Source of the DNA: Tepiditoga spiralis
GTDB taxonomy: Bacteria > Thermotogota > Thermotogae > Petrotogales > Petrotogaceae
Assembly (NCBI RefSeq): GCF_014701195.1
Contig: NZ_AP018712.1
Coordinates: 1,010,501 to 1,074,500 of the forward strand
Reading direction: 5' to 3'
Length of the DNA stretch: 64,000 bases
The first letter of the stretch is position 1. The number at the start of each line of letters is the position of its first letter. A program made the translations under genes and the position numbers. The notes beneath the pieces were generated by a model. It worked only from the letters and a program-made list of their open reading frames with translations, ran no database searches and had not been told where the DNA came from. This document shows, in pieces, positions 17,013-27,314 of the stretch.

Positions 17013-18677
17013 ATGTCTGAAAAACTTAAATCCATATTTCAAATATTCAATCAAAACGAAAAAATTTTAAGATATTCTGTTTCTGTTTTTGATAAAGAAA
17101 AATTTCATCAAATTATTTATTATAAAGAAAACAAATTTAATGATGATTATATTGGTGTGGAGTTTAATTTTTCAGATGAACTTAAAAAATTTATTTATAA
17201 TGATAATATTTATTTTTATAAAGGAACAATAAAACTAAAAAATTATTTTAAAGACTATTGGTTTTTATTTGAAAATATTTCCGAAGAATACAATGAATTA
17301 AATATTTTTGTTTTCAAAATTTATGCTCCTTTTATAAACTTAAAGGAACTTCTTGGAATAGTAGTATTTTTTTCAAAAGAAGAAATATCAGAAGAAATAG
17401 AAATTTTATTTCAAGAAATTAATATAGAATTATCAGAAGCTTTTTATATATATAGAAAAAAATTTTTAAAAATAAACTATACTCATCAATTTTTAACAAG
17501 TTTTATTGAAATTTTAAAATCAATAAATACTCAACTTTATTATCATTCCTTGGGTGTTGCTGATACAGCAACAATTATTGCTGAGTCAATGGGTTATAGT
17601 TACGATGAAATAGAATTTGTAAGAAATTGTGGTTTGATTCATGATATAGGAAAAGTTTGGATTCCAAAAAGTTTAATAGATAAAAGAGGCCCTTTATCAA
17701 AGGAAGAGTTTGAACTTGTAAAAATACACACAGATAAGTTAGAAGAAATGCTCAATATGAATACATTTATGAAAAAATACGTAAAAGTGGCAAAATTACA
17801 TCATGAAAGGTTAGATGGAAGCGGTTATTATGGATTAAAAGATGATGAAATACCGGAAGAATCAAGAATTTTAGCAATAGCAGATATTTTTGATGCTTTA
17901 ACACATGAAAGATCTTATAGAGATGCTTTTACATTAGAACAATCATTGGCTGAATTAGAGAAGATGGCGAAAAACAAAAAAATAGATAAAGATATACTAA
18001 ATGTTGCAATTCATGTACTTCCAAAAGTTTTTTCTGGAGATAAAATTAGCACACCTAGTAATTATTTAATGGAAAAAAGTGTTTATATTCAAGATATAAT
18101 AAAAAAAGAAAATTTTATAAAAGGTGTAATAATAGGAGTCCATAAAGACATATTAAATATTAATATACAAGACTTTCAAAATATAGAAAATGGTAAAATA
18201 TATTTAATGACATATGAAAATAATGATATTGAAGAAAAGACTAAAATAAAAGTGCTTTCTACTTTTGAAAATCAAATAACTGTTAGATTAGAAACTTATA
18301 AAGAAATTAAAGAGAATTATGTAAAAATTTTATGGTACAAGGATATAAATATAACAAAGTTATCTTCAGCAATATCTAATTTTGAAAATATAAATATATT
18401 AAATTATCCAACCTTCAAAGTAAAGATGTTAATGCTTGGTGGAAATTCAATAACTATAGAATTAGAAGAATTAATAATTAATGAAAGTGATATAATATTA
18501 ATTTCATTTGAAGCTTATGATTTAAAAGTACGTGCTTTATGCAAAGTAACACTTATAAAACAAGAAAAAGATTTTATTAGAGCAACACTTGATTTTTTTA
18601 ATATGAATGATAAACAAATGAGAAAAATATTTCAAGTGATTTTTAAAAGACAAATAGAGCTCAGACTTAACTTTTAA
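17013..18677 (+). CDS. HD-GYP domain protein, probable c-di-GMP phosphodiesterase
   Basis: A 554-aa protein. The HD-GYP domain covers about residues 160-340: YHSLGVADTA, GLIHDIGKVWIPKS (HD at 210-211), KLHHERLDGSGYYGL and IADIFDALTHERSYR. Such domains hydrolyse cyclic di-GMP through a di- or tri-iron site. The namesake GYP triplet is GYY here, although the metal-binding His and Asp residues are kept. The N-terminal 150 residues look like a GAF-type sensor but are too divergent to name. The C-terminal 180 residues end in a helix (MRKIFQVIFKRQIELR) resembling the end of PilZ domains, so a degenerate PilZ module is possible. The ribosome site is a G-run (GGGGG). Confidence 0.85.
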   Translation: MSEKLKSIFQIFNQNEKILRYSVSVFDKEKFHQIIYYKENKFNDDYIGVEFNFSDELKKFIYNDNIYFYKGTIKLKNYFKDYWFLFENISEEYNELNIFVFKIYAPFINLKELLGIVVFFSKEEISEEIEILFQEINIELSEAFYIYRKKFLKINYTHQFLTSFIEILKSINTQLYYHSLGVADTATIIAESMGYSYDEIEFVRNCGLIHDIGKVWIPKSLIDKRGPLSKEEFELVKIHTDKLEEMLNMNTFMKKYVKVAKLHHERLDGSGYYGLKDDEIPEESRILAIADIFDALTHERSYRDAFTLEQSLAELEKMAKNKKIDKDILNVAIHVLPKVFSGDKISTPSNYLMEKSVYIQDIIKKENFIKGVIIGVHKDILNINIQDFQNIENGKIYLMTYENNDIEEKTKIKVLSTFENQITVRLETYKEIKENYVKILWYKDINITKLSSAISNFENINILNYPTFKVKMLMLGGNSITIELEELIINESDIILISFEAYDLKVRALCKVTLIKQEKDFIRATLDFFNMNDKQMRKIFQVIFKRQIELRLNF

Positions 18678-18743
18678 TTATTTATTTTATAAAAAAATTA
18701 ATGTATAATATTATATAAAATAATTTTTAAAGGAGAGAATATA

Positions 18744-19508
18744 ATGATAAAAAAATTTTTATTTATTGGAAAAAATACAAAGATAAGTGATACTGTAAAG
18801 TTTGGATACAATGTTATTATAGAAGATAATGTTGTTATAGAAAAGAATGTTCAAATTGGTCACAATATAGTTATAAAAGAAGGTACTATAATAAAAGCTG
18901 GAAGTGTGATAGCAGACAATACAGTTCTTGGGAAAGAGCCATTTAAAGCAAGTAATTCTGCAACTACAGAAAAGAGAAAGTTAGAACCGCTTGTTATAGG
19001 AGAGTACGTAACTATAGGTGCAAATTGTGTAATTTATAGAGGGGCAAAACTTGAAGATGGTGTTTTTGTTGGAGATTTAGCTTCAATAAGAGAAGATGTT
19101 GTTATAGGAGAAAAAACTATAATAGGAAAAGGCGTAACGGTTGAAAATAAAACAACTATTGGTAAATTTGTAAAGATAGAAACTGAAGCTTATGTTACTG
19201 CAATTTCAACTGTTGAAGATTATTGTTTTATAGCTCCAGAAGTTACCTTTACAAATGATAATTTTTTAGGAAGAACAGAAGAAAGAAAAAAATATTTTAA
19301 AGGACCAACTATAAAAAAAGGAGCAAGAATAGGAGCAAATGCAACACTTTTGCCTGGTATAGTAATAGGAGAAGATTCTTTAATAGCAGCAGGAGCGGTT
19401 GTTACAAAAAATATATCTCCAAGAAAAATTTATGCAGGAGTACCAGCAAAAGAATTTGGAAATGTTCCAGAAGAACAACTTTTAAAAAATCAAAGTTATT
19501 ATAAATAA
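18744..19508 (+). CDS. Left-handed beta-helix acyl/acetyltransferase
   Basis: A 254-aa hexapeptide-repeat protein. Nearly the whole length follows the [LIV]-G-x4 rhythm (VIIEDNVVIEKNVQIG, then VVIGEKTIIGKGVTVE), predicting a trimeric beta-helix. The end, AGAVVTKNISPRKIYAGVPAKEFG, is typical of nucleotide-sugar N-acetyltransferases of the WlbB/WxcM type. A loop at about 165-190 (TFTNDNFLGRTEERKK) matches the insertion in that group that contacts acetyl-CoA and the sugar. It probably acetylates an amino-sugar for surface polysaccharide, but no sugar genes are adjacent. It is a single-gene unit with its own AAGGAGAG site. Confidence 0.82.
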   Translation: MIKKFLFIGKNTKISDTVKFGYNVIIEDNVVIEKNVQIGHNIVIKEGTIIKAGSVIADNTVLGKEPFKASNSATTEKRKLEPLVIGEYVTIGANCVIYRGAKLEDGVFVGDLASIREDVVIGEKTIIGKGVTVENKTTIGKFVKIETEAYVTAISTVEDYCFIAPEVTFTNDNFLGRTEERKKYFKGPTIKKGARIGANATLLPGIVIGEDSLIAAGAVVTKNISPRKIYAGVPAKEFGNVPEEQLLKNQSYYK

Positions 19509-19547
19509 ACAAACAGTCGATATATTTATATCGACTGTTTGTTTTTT
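19507..19547 (+). terminator. Intrinsic terminator, 15-bp perfect stem
   Basis: Perfect inverted repeat 19510-19524 / 19527-19541 followed by six T. Confidence 0.9.
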
Positions 19548-19618
19548 AGGATATGATGCCCTTCAAATAGAAAAATAAAGAGGTAATTAAAAAAATATTT
19601 CTCATTGGAGGGATTAAT

Positions 19619-21400
19619 GTGAAACGAATGATACTTTTATCTATAATATTTATTATGTTCTTATTATTAAATGGATGTATAGCAACACAAAACAATGATA
19701 TAAGAGTAAGCTTATCAACAGTTGAAACGAAGTTTATTACTAATAAACCAATAACCTTTAATATAAAATTGAATCTTCCATATGGGGTTAAAGGATCAGC
19801 TGCATCGCTTATAGTTACGTCAGTAGATTCGCCAGATAATGATGAAACAACAATATCAGCAACGAGAGTAAACTCTAGTGAATATATTGCATCATATACA
19901 CCAAATAAAAATGGTAACTATAAGTTTAAAGCAAAATTTATGGGTCTAGGTTCAACAAAAGAATATGAAAGTAATGAGATAATAAAGTATATAAGAGTAA
20001 GCAGTGAGGATTTTCCAAAGATACTGAATATTAGTATAAATAATAATTTAAATGATGTTAAAGTATTAAATAAAGATGAAAATTATATATTTAGAGCGGT
20101 AGTAAAACCAAATGTTAGTCCAAGTTTAAATATTAGTTTAGATGCTTCAGCAATGAATGGATTAAAAATAGGAATAGGTACAAATCAACAAAATATACAA
20201 ATAGTAACTGATATGAATAATATAGAACTTGGAACATTAACAACAGGAATATATGAGTACTTAATTCAATTGTATGATTCATTAAACAATAATTTAGCTG
20301 TGTTTAATGAACCACAAAAGATACAGTTTATAGTTACAAATGATTTATTAAGTCCTACATTTGATTTAGACTATACAATAACAAAGAATAAAATAAATCT
20401 TGAAACTTATTCTAATTCAATACCATTTTCTGTTAATTTTATTGAAGATAAAAATTTAGATAATATAGGACTATATAAAACTAAAATTAGTGTTGATGGA
20501 ACAGATGTTCATAATGGATTATTTCAAAATGGACAATCAAAAGATTCAGCAGTTATAAATCTTTCAACAGGTCTTCACACAGTTTATTTGTATGCTGAAG
20601 ATTTAGCTGGAAATAGTGATGATAAAACGTATAGTGTTGAAGTAAAAAAAGTAGATATAAAAGCAACTGTAACCCCTAAAAATAACAGTGGAGATATTAT
20701 ACAGTCAACAGATATTTTAAACAATGATGATTTTGTATTTTTTGATTTAAATGTTTATGCTGAAACGTTAGAATCAACACCAGCAACGTATCATTATTTA
20801 TTAAAGAATTTAACTACAAATAGAATTCTTTATGATGAGACATTTTCCAATACATTACAAAAGAGTGTAACAACACCAGCAACACAAATAGAAGAAGGAG
20901 AAAATACAATACAACTTGAAGTTACTGTAAATGGCGGAGATTTAGTTGCAAGAAGCGGAGCTTTCATTCAAGTTCAAGATGTTACTGCGCCAGAACTGTA
21001 TAAAGCAGAAATGACAATAGACTCAAAAGTATATAAAATTTATGATAAGGATAATCCTTCATCGATTGCAACAATAACAAATTCTATTATACAAAATAAA
21101 ACTCCATCAATAAAGGTATACTTTAGAGATAAATCAGCAATTTCATATTCTAAAGATATTTCACTATATATAGATGGAAATGGAACAACAGATAACTTTG
21201 AACAATTATCTGTTGATAGAAATTATGTAACAGACAAAAGTATTGCATATACGACAACAATTGATGTTATATCATTTGGAACGGGTCAATATGAGTTTAG
21301 AATACCAGGTTCTTCTATAACAGATGCAAACGGAAATATAGAAAAAGATAAAGATGGAAATGTTGTTGATTATAGCTTTACACTAAATGTAGTTAATTAG
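19619..21400 (+). CDS. Ig-like-repeat lipoprotein (593 aa)
   Basis: A lipoprotein starting with GTG, six bases after GGAGGGA. The signal sequence ends in the lipobox LLLNGC (Cys near residue 20). The mature part is built of Ig-like beta domains: recurrent 'KVYFRD', 'LSTGLHTVYLYAEDLAGN' and 'VSLSTVETKFITNKP' segments are typical of bacterial Ig-like or cadherin-like folds. The DLAGN motif recurs in the next gene. No enzyme motif is present. It lies 11 bases upstream of a much larger lipoprotein of the same design, so both are probably co-expressed cell-surface or periplasmic structural proteins. Confidence 0.72.
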   Translation: MKRMILLSIIFIMFLLLNGCIATQNNDIRVSLSTVETKFITNKPITFNIKLNLPYGVKGSAASLIVTSVDSPDNDETTISATRVNSSEYIASYTPNKNGNYKFKAKFMGLGSTKEYESNEIIKYIRVSSEDFPKILNISINNNLNDVKVLNKDENYIFRAVVKPNVSPSLNISLDASAMNGLKIGIGTNQQNIQIVTDMNNIELGTLTTGIYEYLIQLYDSLNNNLAVFNEPQKIQFIVTNDLLSPTFDLDYTITKNKINLETYSNSIPFSVNFIEDKNLDNIGLYKTKISVDGTDVHNGLFQNGQSKDSAVINLSTGLHTVYLYAEDLAGNSDDKTYSVEVKKVDIKATVTPKNNSGDIIQSTDILNNDDFVFFDLNVYAETLESTPATYHYLLKNLTTNRILYDETFSNTLQKSVTTPATQIEEGENTIQLEVTVNGGDLVARSGAFIQVQDVTAPELYKAEMTIDSKVYKIYDKDNPSSIATITNSIIQNKTPSIKVYFRDKSAISYSKDISLYIDGNGTTDNFEQLSVDRNYVTDKSIAYTTTIDVISFGTGQYEFRIPGSSITDANGNIEKDKDGNVVDYSFTLNVVN

Positions 21401-21411
21401 AGGTGAGTGTA

Positions 21412-24400
21412 TTGAAAAAAATATTTTTATTTATTCTTTTATTTAGTTTTTTATTCATTTTTACAGGTTGTTTTTTAGATGATAAAGAACCACCAAAGTT
21501 TATTCAAATGCCAGAGCTATTGAATCCAATTCCAGAAAAAGCAGGAGATACTTTACAAGTAAAATTAAATGTTGTAGATGATACTAAAATAACCAAAATA
21601 GAATTTTTTAAATCTGGAGAAACAACACCTTTTTTTACTAAAATATATGATAAATCAACAATAAGAGATGAAATTTTATCTTCTCTTATGCCTTATGGTG
21701 AAACTTATTATGATGTTTTAATAAAAGTTACCGATTCAAGCGGTAATTCTTCTTATAGAAATTTAAATAAAAAATTTAGAACACCAGACAAATCAAGTCC
21801 TGAAATACTTAATGTTAATTTAACACAAAATTTAGATAAAGGGATAAATGATTATACTTTAACCTCTAATATAAATGATATAGGATCTGGGTTAAAACAA
21901 ATAAGAGTTTTTGTAGATAATGCAACTTATAATATTCAAATTTCTGATACAAAGCCAACGGGAGTAGAAAATTATTATTACTATACAGAAAAGACAGGTT
22001 ATAGTTATAGTGGATTATTGAATCTTGAATTAAATTCAGTTGGTTATGGTAAACATACTATAAAAATTGAAGCTTATGATAATACTGGAAAAAGAACTGT
22101 AAGTACAAGAGAATTTATGATTTCACCAACATCTGATACAGATCTGCCAGTAATAGAAGTTAATTATCCACCATATGTAGAACCTGGTGAAAATTATCAA
22201 ATTACTATTTCCGCATCAGATGCAAGTTATATACAAAAAGTAAAATTAAATGAAATGAATTTTCCAATATCTCCATCTCAACCAATAGTAAATAAAACTA
22301 TTACTTTAAAAGCTCCAACTGAACCAACAAAAAAAACATTTACAGCCTATGCTGAAGATTTATTTGGAAAAGAAAGTTCAACTAAATTTGATGTTTTTAT
22401 AGCTGTAAATACACCACCAGTAATTAAAAGTTTTTCAATTGATACAGATAATCCAAGTCAAGATGCACCAGTTACAGCATCTTTTGATATAGTTGATGAT
22501 ATAGGGTTGAGTACAGTTAGACTTTATGTTGATAGTACAAAAATAGCTGAGTTTGGTCAAGAATCATTTCAAAATAATGGAAGAACTTTAACAAAAACAG
22601 CAACGTGGACAAAGGCATCAAAAGGAAAACACGTTATGAAACTTGAAGTTTATGATTTGCACAATAAAAAAAGTGAGTCAAGTATAAATATACAAACAAA
22701 AGATAATACAGCTCCAATAATAAGTGAAGTATATATTGAAACATTAGTTGGAGGAAATGATACTAAAAAAAGAGAAATTCACAGTCAACCAACATTTGGA
22801 GTAGCTTTTGGAGATAAAATTAGGTTTTATGCAAATGTTTCTGATGCCGAAAGTGATGTAAAGGAAGTTGAGTTTAAGGTTGATGGTCAAAATATTACTA
22901 CTGTAAGAAGTACAATTAGACCAAATATATTTTATTCGGATGAGCTTTTTGATGCTGCTCCAACATTGGCATCTACTATTTTGAGTATTGATGTTTCTGC
23001 AACGAATACTGAAAATATCGGAACTACTATTACAGGGAATACATTAATTATTCAAGATAGCGTACAAGAAGTATATCAACCAAAGATAGATAGTTTAATA
23101 GTAAATCCTATATTAGCTAATTTGTATGATTCGGTAGAAAGTAGAGCAGAATTTGCTGATGATGGAAAATTAGATGAAGTAAAGCTTGAAATAAAAAAGA
23201 TAAAATCAGATGGAAGTATAGTTTCAATAAGTGATGGAGTAAAACCATATACCTTAGATTATCCTCAAGGTAAAACGGCTACATTAAATGTTAAATGGAC
23301 AGCAACTCCAGCAGGAACATATGTTGCCATTGCAACAGCAAAAAATTCTTTAGGAATAACGTCAACTAAAAATGCAACATTTACAGTTTCTGGTATTTCT
23401 TTAGATATAGTTAATCCTGCAGACGGAAAAGTTTTTAATTTAGATGATGAAAATACTCCTATAAATTATGAAGTTAAAACAATGATAGGGATACAAGGTA
23501 CTGTAACGATAATCTTTGATTCTGATAAGGATGGAGATTTTTCTACAAATCCAGCAACTATGACACAAATTGCATTGTCTAATCCATCTTTAGAATTTTT
23601 AAGTGAATATAATACAACAGTCAATAAATATACAGGTCAACTATTAACAACTAACTCAGCAGTTTTCCCAGAACCTGGAAGATACAGGTTTAGAGTTGAT
23701 GTTGAATCAACAGAAGACAAAACAATACACAGTTCTTCATATACTGATATTACACTTAGAGATATGAAATTACCTGTTTTGGAATATTTAAAGATAAAAT
23801 CGGATGGGTTAACAGAAAACTTTCCAGATACACAAGAAGTTAGTTCAAATGGAGAAAAGTTCTATTCAGGGCTTGATTTTAGTGGAAATACAAATAATAC
23901 AGATATAATTTTTAATTTAAGAGTGTCTGATGATGGAAGTATAAATAGTGTTGAACTTAAGTATGATAATGAAACAGTAGCTTTAAATAAAGTAGAATCT
24001 TTAGGAAGAGAAGATGAGTATCAAGGAGTTTTAGATAAAACAAAAGTAAAAAAAGGTAGCAAAGTAATAAATGTAACTATTATGGATTCTGCACAACCAA
24101 ACTCAAATAAAGTTGATTACTCATTTAATATGGTTGGAATAGAACTCAACAAACCTACAATTGAAAGTTATGATATGGCATTGAGTGGTAACTCTACGTC
24201 ATTAACTATTTCAAAAGATGATGGAGCTACACATGAAGTGCCTACGGGAGAAGGGTTCAATGTTACTTTTTCAAATACAAAACTTACAGATGATACTGCA
24301 GTTGGTAGATTTAAAATGATACTCGAAGATCAGTTTGGTAATCAAACTTTAATAAAACAATGGGATGCAGCTATTGATTATCCAGAAGTTACAGAACAAA

Positions 24401-26607
24401 ATGCTAACACGGTTTTTGGTTCAGATTTAATAACCTCTTGGAATGTTCCAAGTGATCCAGGGAATTATACAATATTACTTGAAGTTGACGACAAGTGGTA
24501 TGTGGAAACAGAAGGAACATCATTGAAATCATATACAGAAAAGTTGAATAGAAATGTTAATGACAGTAATAAAATACTTGAAAGAATACCAATAACAGTA
24601 ATTGATTATACTCCTCCTGCAATAGAACTAGAAGTTGTTGGAGAAAATACACCTGATAATATAGAAATGATAAAAAATACATTTGCTGTATCTGCGAATA
24701 TTCAAGATAAATATGATGAAATAAAAAGAGAAACTATAGTTGTGAAGCTGCAACTTGCAGATGGAACGGTAAAAACTTTTACTCCATCAACTAGTAAAGA
24801 AGGAGAAAAGTATATTACTGCAGCAATGACTTTAAATTCTTCTGATATAGATGGTCCAGGTAAACTTTGGATTGAATTTGATACATTAAAAACAAAGATG
24901 CATGTTGTATCAAAGAAAATACAAGTTATTGTAGATCAATTACCACCACAAATAAACGAAGTAACGGTTGAGCCAAGAGATTCTGGAAATCCATCATTGG
25001 GAACTATAATAGTTGCTCATGTTGGACCAGATACAGTAAAAGAATACGATATAAAAGAAGTAAAGATGGATCTATACAGTAATGGAAACTTGGTCAATAG
25101 TTTTACAGCTCAGCATGCAGGAGATGTATACTTTGCTGAAACAGGTGATTTAGCTTCTGGAGATTATACTGTTAAAGTTAAAGTAACTGATTATGCAGGA
25201 AATGTTGTCAACAGTACAGATAAAACAATAACTATTGAAAAAGAAGCACCAACATTGGGAAATAATTGGACTCATACAGGAAGGCAAGAAAATAAAATGG
25301 CCTATAAAGGAGCAGATATAAATAATTTTAGTTTTACTGCAAGTGATAATGATAAACTTTATCAAATAATAGCTGGTATTACAAAAAAAGGAGAAACTGA
25401 TTATAAGTATTATTATCAAGTAAACCCTGATTCTAAAACAGCAAATATTCTTGAAAGTAATTTAAAGGAAAATGGAAGTTCTTATGATTTAAATTCTAAT
25501 TTAACCGATGGAGATCATGTCAATATATTTATTACTCTTGTTGATAATAGTTCAAATGGAAAAACATATAAAGGTTATATCTATAAAGATGATACTGCGC
25601 CACAAGCACCAATTTTAACTAATCCAACAGCAGCTGAAATTATTTCAGAAAATAACGTTGGAGATGAAAAGATAGTAGTTGATGTAACTGATAATGTTGG
25701 AGTTAGAGAATGTCAAATAGTTAGTTTAAAAGATGCAGCAGATACAGTAAATATTGTTGAAAATGAACAGATGCAAGAAGGGACTGGCGCAACTGATTGG
25801 GTTTATACGCTTTCAAATTTACAAAGTGGATTAGAAGATATATTTAATTTAACTGTTCAAGCAACAGACCTTGCGGGTAATGCAGTAAATGGAGTTTTAA
25901 AATTAAAAATAGATACTAAAAGTCCAATTATAAATGACTTTAATATTGATGCAACGGTACCTAAATCGGATGATGTTTATTATGTAAATGCAGCAAATAC
26001 TTCAAAGAATTTTAATTGGGATATAACAGAATCTAATTTAAATTCTGTGCAAATATTATCAGATGGAATTCCACATACTGTTCCTGCAAGCAATGTTGGA
26101 AATGAAGCAATATCTCAGTTAATTTCAGATATAAGATTATCTGAAGGAACTCATTCTATGAGAGTTAAAGCAATTGATAAATCCAGTCATGAATCTGATT
26201 CTAATACTGGAAAACTTACAATGGTTTATGATTTAACTGATCCATATCTTGCAGAAGTAAAGGCAATGAGGAGTTTAACTTCGACAGAAAGTACCGATAT
26301 AATATCTGCAGATGAAGTTGGAAAAAGGATTTCACTTAGTGAAGATACAATAGCTTTAAAAATATTATTTACAGAAACAAACTTTAAATATTCAACCTCA
26401 AATGTTGTTATAAAATTTGGAGATGACGGTGCAACAGCGGATGCAACAAGCGATAAAATAAATTATTCTGAAGTATCAGATGGTGGATATAAGGCTATAG
26501 AAGTTTCGTCATTGGATTTGAGTGATGGAAATGATAAGCAATTAGATATAGAAATAACAGATTTAGCAGGAAATAAAGTTACAAAAACTTTGTATATAAA
26601 GAAATAA
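21412..26607 (+). CDS. Giant multi-Ig-like-domain lipoprotein (about 1731 aa)
   Basis: The largest gene of the window. The lipobox FLFIFTGC ends the signal sequence. The body repeats Ig-like domains of roughly 90-110 residues, many ending in a [VAI]-[TE]-D-x-[AS]-G-N motif (VTDSSGNSS, VTDYAGNVV, ATDLAGNAV, ITDLAGNKV). I estimate about 15 domains. Such proteins form elongated surface fibres or adhesins, or span from inner membrane to outer sheath. A TTG at 21412 is taken as the start because GAGGTGA lies just before it; the GTG at 21403 lies inside that site. It is followed by a strong terminator and then by an ECF sigma factor gene with its own promoter. Confidence 0.75.
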   Translation: MKKIFLFILLFSFLFIFTGCFLDDKEPPKFIQMPELLNPIPEKAGDTLQVKLNVVDDTKITKIEFFKSGETTPFFTKIYDKSTIRDEILSSLMPYGETYYDVLIKVTDSSGNSSYRNLNKKFRTPDKSSPEILNVNLTQNLDKGINDYTLTSNINDIGSGLKQIRVFVDNATYNIQISDTKPTGVENYYYYTEKTGYSYSGLLNLELNSVGYGKHTIKIEAYDNTGKRTVSTREFMISPTSDTDLPVIEVNYPPYVEPGENYQITISASDASYIQKVKLNEMNFPISPSQPIVNKTITLKAPTEPTKKTFTAYAEDLFGKESSTKFDVFIAVNTPPVIKSFSIDTDNPSQDAPVTASFDIVDDIGLSTVRLYVDSTKIAEFGQESFQNNGRTLTKTATWTKASKGKHVMKLEVYDLHNKKSESSINIQTKDNTAPIISEVYIETLVGGNDTKKREIHSQPTFGVAFGDKIRFYANVSDAESDVKEVEFKVDGQNITTVRSTIRPNIFYSDELFDAAPTLASTILSIDVSATNTENIGTTITGNTLIIQDSVQEVYQPKIDSLIVNPILANLYDSVESRAEFADDGKLDEVKLEIKKIKSDGSIVSISDGVKPYTLDYPQGKTATLNVKWTATPAGTYVAIATAKNSLGITSTKNATFTVSGISLDIVNPADGKVFNLDDENTPINYEVKTMIGIQGTVTIIFDSDKDGDFSTNPATMTQIALSNPSLEFLSEYNTTVNKYTGQLLTTNSAVFPEPGRYRFRVDVESTEDKTIHSSSYTDITLRDMKLPVLEYLKIKSDGLTENFPDTQEVSSNGEKFYSGLDFSGNTNNTDIIFNLRVSDDGSINSVELKYDNETVALNKVESLGREDEYQGVLDKTKVKKGSKVINVTIMDSAQPNSNKVDYSFNMVGIELNKPTIESYDMALSGNSTSLTISKDDGATHEVPTGEGFNVTFSNTKLTDDTAVGRFKMILEDQFGNQTLIKQWDAAIDYPEVTEQNANTVFGSDLITSWNVPSDPGNYTILLEVDDKWYVETEGTSLKSYTEKLNRNVNDSNKILERIPITVIDYTPPAIELEVVGENTPDNIEMIKNTFAVSANIQDKYDEIKRETIVVKLQLADGTVKTFTPSTSKEGEKYITAAMTLNSSDIDGPGKLWIEFDTLKTKMHVVSKKIQVIVDQLPPQINEVTVEPRDSGNPSLGTIIVAHVGPDTVKEYDIKEVKMDLYSNGNLVNSFTAQHAGDVYFAETGDLASGDYTVKVKVTDYAGNVVNSTDKTITIEKEAPTLGNNWTHTGRQENKMAYKGADINNFSFTASDNDKLYQIIAGITKKGETDYKYYYQVNPDSKTANILESNLKENGSSYDLNSNLTDGDHVNIFITLVDNSSNGKTYKGYIYKDDTAPQAPILTNPTAAEIISENNVGDEKIVVDVTDNVGVRECQIVSLKDAADTVNIVENEQMQEGTGATDWVYTLSNLQSGLEDIFNLTVQATDLAGNAVNGVLKLKIDTKSPIINDFNIDATVPKSDDVYYVNAANTSKNFNWDITESNLNSVQILSDGIPHTVPASNVGNEAISQLISDIRLSEGTHSMRVKAIDKSSHESDSNTGKLTMVYDLTDPYLAEVKAMRSLTSTESTDIISADEVGKRISLSEDTIALKILFTETNFKYSTSNVVIKFGDDGATADATSDKINYSEVSDGGYKAIEVSSLDLSDGNDKQLDIEITDLAGNKVTKTLYIKK

Positions 26608-26609
26608 TT

Positions 26610-26640
26610 AAATTGGAGTGTTTATGACACTCCAATTTTT
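26610..26640 (+). terminator. Intrinsic terminator of the giant lipoprotein gene
   Basis: 11-bp stem AATTGGAGTGT/ACACTCCAATT (26611-26621, 26627-26637) and a T tail. Confidence 0.88.
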
Positions 26641-26693
26641 AAATATTGATGTAATACATTTAGTAATATTTTTACAAATTAATAATAAATGTA

Positions 26694-26702
26694 TGATATA
26701 AT
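26694..26702 (+). promoter_or_regulatory. Extended -10 promoter of the sigma-factor gene
   Basis: TGATATAAT about 23 bases before the start codon at 26725. No clear -35 at 17 bases. Confidence 0.5.
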
Positions 26703-26724
26703 TTCTTTTATCAAGAGGTGAATT

Positions 26725-27285
26725 ATGAAAAATGAAGAAAAATTCATCAATAAGTTGAAGAATAAAGATAAAATAGCATATAATGAATTATATGAAAAGT
26801 ACACAAAAAAAATTTCTGGTGTACTTTCACATTATGTTAGGCAATCTGAAATGGATGATGCTGTTCAAGAAGTTTTTTTAAAAATTTTTAAAGGCATTCA
26901 TAATTTCAAAGGTGAATCAAAGTTATCAACATGGATATATAGAATTTCTGTTAATGTTGGAAAAAATTATTTAAAAAAATATAAAAATGAAAAAATTCAA
27001 TCTATGGATTTAGAAAATGATGAAAAAAACACTTATTTTTATCAACCAATATCTAAAATTAATGTTAGTGAAAGAATAATAAGTGAATTGAATTATGAAT
27101 TGATTTTAAAAATAATTAATAAGTTAAAACCAGATGAAAAAACATTGATAATGTTGAGAGAAATAGAAAAAATTTCTTATAAAGATATAGCGCATATAAT
27201 GAATATTCCTATTGGAACTGTAAAGAGTAGAATATTTTATACTAGAAAAAAATTAAAAAATTTATTAGAAAAAGAAAAGTATTGA
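26725..27285 (+). CDS. ECF-type RNA polymerase sigma factor (RpoE-like)
   Basis: A 186-aa sigma factor. Region 2 lies at about residues 20-90 (MDDAVQEVFLKIFKGIHNF, then KLSTWIYRISVN), and region 4 at about 125-180, with the helix-turn-helix SYKDIAHIMNIPIGTVKSRIFYTRKKL. Length and order fit group 4 (extracytoplasmic function) factors, which redirect transcription under envelope stress. It is followed after 29 bases by an RseC-like gene, as in the rpoE-rse operons, but no anti-sigma gene (RseA or zinc-finger type) is adjacent. How its activity is held in check is therefore unclear. No binding motif for its own promoter could be identified. Confidence 0.9.
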   Translation: MKNEEKFINKLKNKDKIAYNELYEKYTKKISGVLSHYVRQSEMDDAVQEVFLKIFKGIHNFKGESKLSTWIYRISVNVGKNYLKKYKNEKIQSMDLENDEKNTYFYQPISKINVSERIISELNYELILKIINKLKPDEKTLIMLREIEKISYKDIAHIMNIPIGTVKSRIFYTRKKLKNLLEKEKY

Positions 27286-27314
27286 TAAAATAGAAATTAT
27301 TAAGAGGTGAAAAA

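Noticed and set aside
21412-26607. Direct repeats suggesting a repeat array or CRISPR.
   Set aside because: They are diverged protein-coding Ig-like domain repeats, not identical DNA units with spacers.
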